Below are positions 57,073 through 64,000 of a DNA stretch of 64,000 nucleotides, in pieces; positions within the stretch are counted from its first letter, which is position 1; the number at the start of each line of letters is the position of its first letter. This DNA is from Timema cristinae. Lineage: Eukaryota; Arthropoda; Insecta; Phasmatodea; Timematidae. The notes under the pieces are model-generated. The model ran no database searches and was not told the origin of the DNA. It saw only the letters and a list, made by a program, of their open reading frames with translations. Location of the stretch: contig JBCFYV010000001.1 of the NCBI GenBank assembly GCA_039000515.1, forward strand, positions 49,472,184 to 49,536,183, written 5' to 3'. Both the position numbers and the translations under genes were made by a program.

Positions 57073-59868
57073 TAGGGATGGGATATCGGAAGCAAAATCT
57101 TGATATGAATATCGTTTACTAATATAGATAACAATATTATATCGGTAAGAAAATATTGATATTCGATAATATTGAAATTTTTACTAAGATACTGTTATTT
57201 AATGAAAATTTGTACCCTATAGCGGGCCTTGAAAAATATTCAGAGGTTTTAGGGGCCATTACCTTACATCGAAGAGATCCATAACAAATTTAATCAGTAA
57301 TATTATGATAAAATTAAATAAAGGAATAATTAATGTAAACTACTGTCACTTTGATTTAGGGAAAAATTATAGTTCAGGTTTGGCATCACTGCTTGTTGTT
57401 ACGTCTCCGCCATCTGCCGCCAGGCACCATGACTGTCTGCTATCTTGCATCTTGGTTCAGCTGTTAGATTGACTCACTAACACCTCGTCTGGACCTCATT
57501 TAGTATTACTTCCTTTATTTATTCAGTGTTAACGACAAATACGTTCATTTTTTTTGTGTTTATGAGGGTATTTCTCTGTGAATTTGTGTGTCTATAACTG
57601 TGTTTATCTTGAGTAAGTTTCTAACCTATCTGTGCCGTGCCACCAACGAAATCAAAGTGGTGGCTTCACTTTTTAATAATTGCTGATAAAAGTGCCAAAT
57701 GCAAAAACTTGTGGACGTATAGTCAAAACATCCCCAGTACCAGCAACTTGAAGGCTCACATGGACAAAATTTATCGTGCATTGTCAAAGCTGGTGGCTTT
57801 CCAGTCCTCGGACAACGACCTAATTTCAGCACCAGTGGCGGTGGAACATCTTCATCAGCCGCAGTTCTCGAATCAGATGATTTTGAAGTAAGGGATGAAG
57901 ATTTACCAACCTCTCTTTCAAAACATCCCCCAAAATTGAAAGTACATAAAGAAGATAGGGACATACAGCGTCAACCGTCATCCTCTAAAGCTCCGTATTT
58001 AACTGTACAATCCACATTGGATGGTCTTTTGGCATATTAGCTTCTCACTGGGAAGGAGGTAAGCACCACAGTTTAATTACAAATACATAATATACCTTCT
58101 ATGCCAGGCAAACCTTCCTTTGTCACTTGTTAAGCATAAAGCTTTCCTGAAGTTTTTCAAAGGGGTAGCTCCACACTACAAGGTCTCATCTAAAAAAACC
58201 CATTAAAAATTATGTTTATTAGAAATACAATAGTGTGTTGGAGGTATTTAAATCAAAATTTTCAGCTGTGGAAAGTTGTTTTCACCCAACAGATATTTGG
58301 ACCGAAACCCTGCAGATGAGAAGTTTTTTGGGCATTACAGTACACTATTTAGAACAGGATAATTAGCTTCTTGCACCATAGGAGTTTTTGAAATGGATAA
58401 ATTGCAAAATACATTTCATGAAGAATTCTAAATATCTTACAAGAATGGGCTTGAAGAGTGAAATTTCCACTTAGTCGTTAGAGATGGGGCGGCAAACATG
58501 GTGAAAGCTATGGATATCGCCTTTGGAAAGAAATAACAAGTGGTATGTTTTGCCCATATTCTCAATTTGGTCTCTTATCACCTATTGTACATGTACCAGA
58601 GCTGGCTTTACTAATTGATAAGGTAAAAAGATGGTAACTTGGTTCAAACAAAGTGTTCGAGCCTCTGTGGAGGCAGAAAGCAATCTGAAGATTATACAAA
58701 GCATAGGCACAAGATGGAATTCTACATTTGAAATGATTAAAAGATTTCTCAGCCTTAGCTCAATCCTCAACAACATCATTCATCGTCTCACGTCTGCCCT
58801 AAGCTTGATGTCGGCTGCAGAGAATCGAGACTTGCAGGAAGTCGTGCAGCTACTTGAGCCTCTGCAAGCAGCTACAAACCAAGTATCAGGTGATAAGTTT
58901 CCGACCTTCAGCCTCGCTATATCCATAGCTACCAACTTTCAAAACAAAACTTCTTGCTTCTTCCCTACATCCACTGTTGGTATCAAGCTGAGATAGGCAA
59001 TCTTAGAAGTAATGAGAAAATGGCAGCCAAGCATTAATACATTGTTGAAACCCTTGATGGAGACTTTATACTTTAGAGAACCCGAGGCTTTTGCCAAAGC
59101 CATCAAGAATTAAAAGAACGTTGAAAAATGCTAATTCTCCAAAAGGTGGTAATGGCCATAGCTCTGATTCCAACTCTGGAGAAGCTGCATCATCTTTCGA
59201 TGGTGATCACGCAAAAATGGTCAAAACACATGGAAACAACGGAGCTCTCTAGTGGTATAGGCTCTGGACTCCCTGATGAACTTGCGCTATATTTAAGACC
59301 CCCTTCAGAAGCTGTTACCAGAAAATGCCCTCTTTCCTTCTGGAGCAGCTCAACAGGAATGTGTCCAGAATTGAGTAAAATTCCCAAGCAATATTTGGCG
59401 TCTTCAACATCTGCGCCATCTGAAAGAGTTTTCTCGCAAGCTGGAAACATTATGAACCCCTCAAGAAATCATATGAAGGGAGAAATGCTCAGCAAACTTC
59501 TGTTCCTCCATTCACTTGGAGAAAAGTACTTTTTTTAAATAAATATAATTAAACGTTGCTAGATGTCAATTCAATTTTTTTCTACTTATGCTTTAATCTT
59601 ATTATTTTTTAACTTAATATTGCCTAATCTATGGCCTAAAACTTTGATTTTGTCAATTTTATAAATAAATATTTTTATAACAGAGTTTATTTTTGTTTAA
59701 GTCCCTTTCTCACCCTTCATTTTTATTCTTGTTCTAAAATTGAGAAAATTTATATTATTGAAGAGAAATATCGATATCACAAAATTATCGAACTGAAATT
59801 TGATGTAAAAATATTGGACATTGAAAGCAAAATATTGATATTTCAATAATATCGATATCCCATCCCTA
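57073..59868 (+). mobile_element. hAT transposon with intact ends (2.8 kb, ZBED1/Ac-like)
   Basis: Ends TAGGGATGGGATATCG and CGATATCCCATCCCTA are perfect 16-base TIRs, and the flanks gtctgttg (57065-57072, 59869-59876) are a perfect 8-bp duplication. Sub-terminal gatatc/atatcg motifs recur. It carries one broken transposase gene and sits in an INO80 intron, in the interval where the motif II exon is missing. Confidence 0.9.
57640..59538 (+). pseudogene. hAT transposase pseudogene (ZBED1-like)
   Basis: In order: a BED finger (SAKCK.CGRIVKTS, then STSNLKAHMDKIY after a frameshift, with the last His replaced by Tyr); VKHKAFLKFFKGVAPHYKV; TDIWTETLQMRSFLGITV (first catalytic region); FHLVVRDGAANMVKAM; VVCFAHILNLV; SIGTRWNSTFEMIKRFL (58.7 kb); and the C-terminal dimerisation block YLASSTSAPSERVFSQAGN, RNHMKGEMLSKLLFLHS (59.4-59.5 kb). 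It matches ZBED1/Ac-type hAT transposases. At least four frame changes and several stops make it non-coding, although motifs are well kept, so inactivation is fairly recent. Confidence 0.85.
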
Positions 59869-59876
59869 GTCTGTTG

Positions 59877-60416
59877 TTACTTTTTAGCCAGACAGAGAGG
59901 TGTCCCAGACAGAATAAGATTACAAGGGGTGTCAAGTCTAGACAACATTTAAAGGGGTCAAGAACTAATTTTATCATTCATTACTGTTGTATTGTTTTAA
60001 TAAATGTATTGTTGTGTAACATGAAAGTGTCGGCGGTTATGAACTGATACTAGTAATAACATTTAATATACAGCCAGTCCCTGTAATGAACGGAGTGAAG
60101 GTGTCGCTTGTAGAGTCGGTTGTTTGCTTGGTAGACTGAGGTGCAATAGTGCCTTCTGGCTCAGTAAATAAAAGCAACATGAAACTACTGCACTCCTAGT
60201 TTACCTAGTAAGTCTTTTCAGTGTTGCCAAGTCTTTCAGCTGACAGTGGAATTGTTGAGTATCCAACCAAAACTTTGGGTTGAGTACAATCATCACACTA
60301 ACAAAAGTAGGCCTTGCATATTAGAAAATGAGAACTTTATTAATCACCCCATTACTTTACTCTTAATATTATTATTATAATAATAATAATTAATAATAAA
60401 TAATAATAATAATAAT

Positions 60417-60448
<32 letters not shown>

Positions 60449-60460
60449 ATAATGATGATA

Positions 60461-60505
<45 letters not shown>

Positions 60506-61028
60506 ATGAACTGACAACAATGACACCGACAACACCACCCCATCACCATAACCACCACCACCACCAACACCAACACCATCATCAACAATAATCTCTAAAC
60601 TTACCAGTTAAACATTCTCCATGCAATTTTTAAATTTAAATTGCTGTCAAAAAACTTATCACAGAATTTAAAAAAATTGGATTCAGGTGAAACCCTTTGT
60701 CTAAAAGACTATCAAAGGTTCTGTCATTTTCCTCAAATTTTGTTTTAAATTTGGTATTTTTTTTACTAATACCGCTCAAACAACAATGTTTTGAAGTAAT
60801 TTTTTGCATTTCGCATACTTAAATAATATACCACATTTTAAATAGGAATTGACTAATTTAAATTATTTTTATTAAAAATGTAAGAAAAATACTATTATTT
60901 TTACTATTCGATATTCTGTTCAAAATGGACCGGTCCGCTGGAAACAGTTGTGATGAGATGATTAATTCCAATCTTGTCTGTGTGTTGCTTAATCTACATC
61001 ACTAAAACGCTTTGATAAATGTCTTCAG
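59877..61028. other. INO80 intron interval after the hAT
   Basis: Contains the compound microsatellite; otherwise AT-rich. No INO80 exon found before the one at 61029. Confidence 0.55.
60364..60585. repeat. compound trinucleotide microsatellite
   Basis: (AAT)n with interruptions (60364-60450), (GAT)n (60453-60505) and a CAC/CCA-rich part (60535-60585). Long minus-strand frames through it are poly-Ile/Ser artefacts. Confidence 0.9.
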
Positions 61029-61226
61029 TGTGAGGTGAAGCTTCTGCTAGGGTTCAGCTGCCGCAATCGTTTGCTTCTCACGGGACCCCCATCCAGAACA
61101 GCATGGCGGAGCTTTGGGCCCTGCTTCACTTCATAATGCCTACTCTCTTTGACTCGCATGACGAGTTCAATGATGGTTCTCCAAGGACATAGAGAGTCAC
61201 GCAGAGAACAAGACTGTATTGATGAA
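61029..61226 (+). CDS. INO80: INO80 exon with motif III (LTGTPIQN), carrying single-base deletions
   Basis: The acceptor atgtcttcag is followed by a sequence that, allowing frame changes, reads [49 protein letters not shown] and [13 protein letters not shown]. This is nearly identical to INO80 motif III and after. As written the frame breaks about five times, each a missing base: in TGG (W), GGAACC (GT), GAGTGG (EW), after ACTG, and at the donor GAAG|GTGAG. Restoring five bases gives 203 bases and phases that fit both neighbours. No neutral decay is seen between breaks, which points to sequence errors rather than a pseudogene. Confidence 0.88.
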
Positions 61227-61639
61227 GTGAGTACTTTCATGTACTTGGTGTGTGTGTGACAAGATAACGTTGTCTTTGGAAGTGAATATATGAAATATTT
61301 ACAAAGCAGAGTTAAAGCTAGAATATATTTGTTGTTGTTTTTTAGATATTTTTATAGCTACGAAAACGATTGTTAAAGTTGTCATTACAACCAATAAATC
61401 ACTAATTACCTATTTCAACAATTGTAATTTACATATCATACAGAATGATAAACATCGAAATAAAATGTTTAGTCAAATGTATATTTTTTATGGCAAAATT
61501 TCACAGTTTTGAAGGAGGTTTTTTCTAGCTTAAGTTGAATTTGATAAATTTTGAATTGAAGTCAAAAATTCTAAGCTTTGCACACTATTTGTTCGGTTCA
61601 CAGTGTAGAACACGCTATTGTGTTAGGATGTGTAGAAAC

Positions 61640-61695
61640 TAAGCTTAGAGGAAATGTATCCACATTTACATGGAGGGGAAAGTAAAAGACAACTT
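61640..61695 (-). repeat. possible SINE-B fragment
   Basis: About 55 bases resemble the SINE-B body in reverse (aagcttagaggaaatgtatc, catttacatggagggg). Both ends are lost. Confidence 0.4.
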
Positions 61696-61990
61696 CTAAT
61701 TTTAATTAAATAAAGCTACTATCACAGATGAAACACACTAAGATTTTTTTTACACATGTCTGTTAATTTATAATTTACATACAAGCTCAGTGTGGTAATA
61801 ATAGTAAACATAAATGAATATTTTAAATGTCAATATTTTTTATTGGGGAATCTTTTTAGTTGTTGTTGCTGTATTTTTTAAATAGAATTTGAAGCTCATG
61901 TTTTTTTCAATCTTATTTGAGGTTTTGAAATTTTGCACACCCTTATACTTCCCACCTAAACTATTAAAAACACATTATAATCTTGCTTAG

Positions 61991-62129
61991 AGCATTTGTC
62001 CCGCCTGCACATGATTCTGAAGCCTTTCATGCTTCGCCGCATTAAGAAGGACGTGGAGAAAGAGCTCTCGGACAAGATCGAGGTGATGTCTACTGTCCCT
62101 CACCACAAGGCAGAAACTGCTGTATTCAG
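61991..62129 (+). CDS. INO80: INO80 exon with motif IV region ([13 protein letters not shown]), carrying two single-base deletions
   Basis: The acceptor tcttgcttag is followed by [19 protein letters not shown], then [13 protein letters not shown], matching the INO80 link between lobes 1 and 2. After EVM the frame is lost. One extra G (ATGGTC) and one extra C (CCCCTC) restore [14 protein letters not shown], the family sequence, and make 141 bases with the phase needed by the next exon (TCA G|CT). The donor is GTGGGC at 62130. Confidence 0.88.
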
Positions 62130-63796
62130 GTGGGCATCTCAACAGACAGAGCTGCTTTTTATCATCTGCTTTTGTGTGTAATTTATAACTTCCAACCATG
62201 GTTTTTAAAACTAGGAGGGATAGCCAGCGAGCGCACTTACATGAGTGGTGCTAAAACAGATTTAGTTTAATTTAAACTCAAGCATCACTCAGTTACCTGA
62301 CATCCAAAGTGTTAGGAAAGATTAGTAAGGAAGTGTGCTGTAGTAAAGATAAAGGTTCATCTAAGGTTGAGGTGATATATTGATGGGCCGATATCCATAT
62401 CTATAGATTTGAAGGATTTCATATTTTTGGGAGATTCAAGCAGCTTGGTGATGTCACACTAATTGAAGTTTAGTTTATGAGTTTCAGGATATGGGTAAAT
62501 TTGAAGATTAGATTTATTCCCTTCATACATCTAAAAGGCTTAGAAACTGCATTAATAAACAAAACCAATCCTAAATTTCACTAAATTTAAACCTTTAGGA
62601 TGCAGCTGGACAAAACTTATAATTGATATGAAATGTATCAATTTTAAGAACAGTAAAATTGGTTTTCCTGAGATATTTAATATTTCATAAAAATTAAAAT
62701 TCATCAATTTTTTTTATCAGATAAACTTATAAAAGAATATTTAAAAAAAATAATTTTTAGCTTCTAGAATAATTATTAGGAATGTGTGCGTAAAAAATAA
62801 AATATTAAAAAAATCATAAAACCAAATTATTATTTTTCCCTGGCGGTTTCAAATGGAATGATCCATCCTTCTCCTTTCAACTACATGCTGACCTTGCAAT
62901 ATTTCATTGACCTTCTGCACACCACCCTCTTTGTTGGGTTCTTTTTCCCTCCACCCATTTGTACATTTCACGAACAACATCCGGACAAGTAGAGAGAAAG
63001 CAGAAACAATAAAACACCTCTTTCAGATGAACACAGTTGGGCAATTTACAAGAACCAATACCACATTGTTTGTCACTTGAACATCTTATTGTTTGTATAA
63101 ATGTAAGAGACTCATGTTAACAATTGTATTGCAAAATTGTGGATGCACCCTATAATTAGTTGAGGTTGCAGATTGGCTCTTTCTATATACTGTTTTGAAA
63201 AGTCGATGCAAAAATTTTCTGGAACTATTTTGTACATCATACAATCTTTGGACAAGCTGTATATGATATTTTAAATGGTTTCTTCATAAGAGAGCACCAA
63301 CTTGAGAAGCTCTAGCAAATTTCCACCCAACCTTTAGTTTTTTTCCTTTGTTTGAGTGTTATAATTATTACACCATATGTCAGACATTGTTGACGTTGAT
63401 AAATGGGTCTACGTTGAAGACTGCTTTTTAAAATTATATATATGGTAAAACTCGGAACAAGGTTATTACAGTACAAAGCTTCAACTCATACTTGCTTGTA
63501 TGAAAGGCTTCATAAACCCAAGTAACTTCATGGTCAAGAATCAGCTTACTCGTATTCATCATAAAGAACCTAATACATTATGCTCATATTTGCAGAACCT
63601 TTAAAGAAGTAAAACATAAAACTGTTCTTCTATAAAAAGCTCAGGTTTTGGCTCTATATTTAGCATTCATAGATAACTACTCTAAATGTAACAAAGTACA
63701 TAATAAATAAACCTCAAACTATGAATATTTCTTGTTAAAGGAGCAATCTTTAATGTCATCCCACTTTCAGCTGTTGGTGGTTTTGTTTGTTTCTAG
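62130..63796 (+). other. INO80: INO80 intron before the last visible exon
   Basis: 1.67 kb, AT-rich, no recognisable element. The 61227-61990 intron is likewise empty except for a possible SINE-B fragment. Confidence 0.75.
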
Positions 63797-63909
63797 CTCT
63801 TAAGAAGAAGATTCGAATAGAGGACCTCTTGTACACATACACAGGAGCCAATCAGACATCCCAAAGTGTCACCTCGAGCCTCATGAACCTTGTCATGCAG
63901 TTCAGGAAG
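63797..63909 (+). CDS. INO80: INO80 exon entering helicase lobe 2
   Basis: The acceptor tgtttctag and donor GTGTGT flank 113 clean bases. It encodes (A)LKKKIRIEDLLYTYTG, ANQTSQSVTSS and LMNLVMQFRK, matching the IEDLL and SSLMNLVMQFRKVCNHPELF segments of INO80. It enters in phase 1 and ends in phase 0. Coding continues past the right edge of the window. Confidence 0.93.
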
Positions 63910-64000
63910 GTGTGTACGATACTCAATTACTGGTGTGAATGGCATTGAATTCTATACAAATAATTATAACAGATATAAATACAACATTGTATCCAACTAC

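Larger units (their letters stand above)
34844..63909 (+). other. INO80: INO80 chromatin-remodelling ATPase gene (5' two-thirds, 3' end outside)
   Basis: Gene span. INO80 is the Snf2-family ATPase of the INO80 complex, which slides nucleosomes and exchanges H2A.Z in the nucleus. Ten exons are recognisable, collinear with vertebrate INO80: an acidic N-terminus, the LLLSDSSES block, the QYQYYSVGLL block, a Lys-rich region, the start of DBINO, Walker A, motifs Ia-III and the entry to lobe 2 (SSLMNLVMQFRK). The roughly 250 residues after exon 5 and the motif II (DEAQ) exon are not found. The first gap coincides with a corrupted-looking block. The remaining helicase lobe and C-terminus lie right of the window. 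Confidence 0.93.

Noticed and set aside
60344..60588. Poly-Ile and poly-Ser minus-strand frames
   Set aside because: Translation of the trinucleotide microsatellite.
1..64000. CRISPR arrays, rRNA, viral genes or toxin genes
   Set aside because: None seen; direct repeats here are SINEs, TIRs or microsatellites without regular spacers.

Overview
This is a eukaryotic, AT-rich, intron-rich nuclear window, almost certainly from an insect or related arthropod. Two conserved multi-exon genes lie on opposite strands, their introns packed with mobile elements. No rRNA, true tRNA, operon or CRISPR is visible. The species cannot be fixed from sequence alone. The SR-protein isoform structure, the hAT diversity and the tRNA-derived SINEs all fit a large-genome insect.

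Left part (about 3.5-14.8 kb, minus strand): the 5' coding half of an SR splicing factor of the B52/SRp55 (SRSF4/5/6) type. It has two alternative start exons (14.45-14.75 kb), each encoding the first half of RRM1, one shared exon (6.6 kb), and two alternative tandem exons (3.50-3.78 kb) encoding the end of RRM1 and the linker. RRM2 and the RS domain are not found and should lie beyond the left edge. A small unrecognised three-exon gene candidate (12.40-13.36 kb, plus strand) sits inside its large intron.

Middle (about 15-34.8 kb): accessory DNA. It holds several non-autonomous hAT elements with TIRs and 8-bp target duplications, a foldback-like element with about 770-bp inverted arms (18.98-22.34 kb), TIR elements at 23-24.8 kb, a 63-bp near-palindrome at 26.4 kb, and a dead ZBED5-like hAT (27.1-32.05 kb). 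The last is split by a composite-looking hAT insertion (28.44-31.22 kb). A degenerate copy of an arthropod transposase-like family lies at 9.6-10.9 kb.

Right part (34.84 kb to the edge, plus strand): INO80, the ATPase of the INO80 chromatin remodeller. Five N-terminal exons (34.8-44.0 kb) encode an unbroken 274 codons. Later exons encode the Walker A region (53.3 kb), the following ATPase blocks (53.8, 61.0, 62.0 kb) and the start of the second helicase lobe (63.8 kb). About 250 residues between exon 5 and the Walker A exon are not readable. The interval is filled by roughly 8.6 kb of homopolymer-rich sequence (44.48-53.04 kb) that looks like corrupted assembly. The exon with the DEAQ (motif II) segment is not found. 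Several visible ATPase exons carry single-base deletions that most simply read as consensus errors. The INO80 introns also carry many tRNA-derived SINEs, a 2.8-kb hAT with intact ends, a LINE fragment and microsatellites.

The most interesting biology is the doubled pair of mutually exclusive exons in the SR-protein gene. Other leads are two SINE families that share one 3' tail, the foldback element, the composite hAT insertion and the nested small gene.
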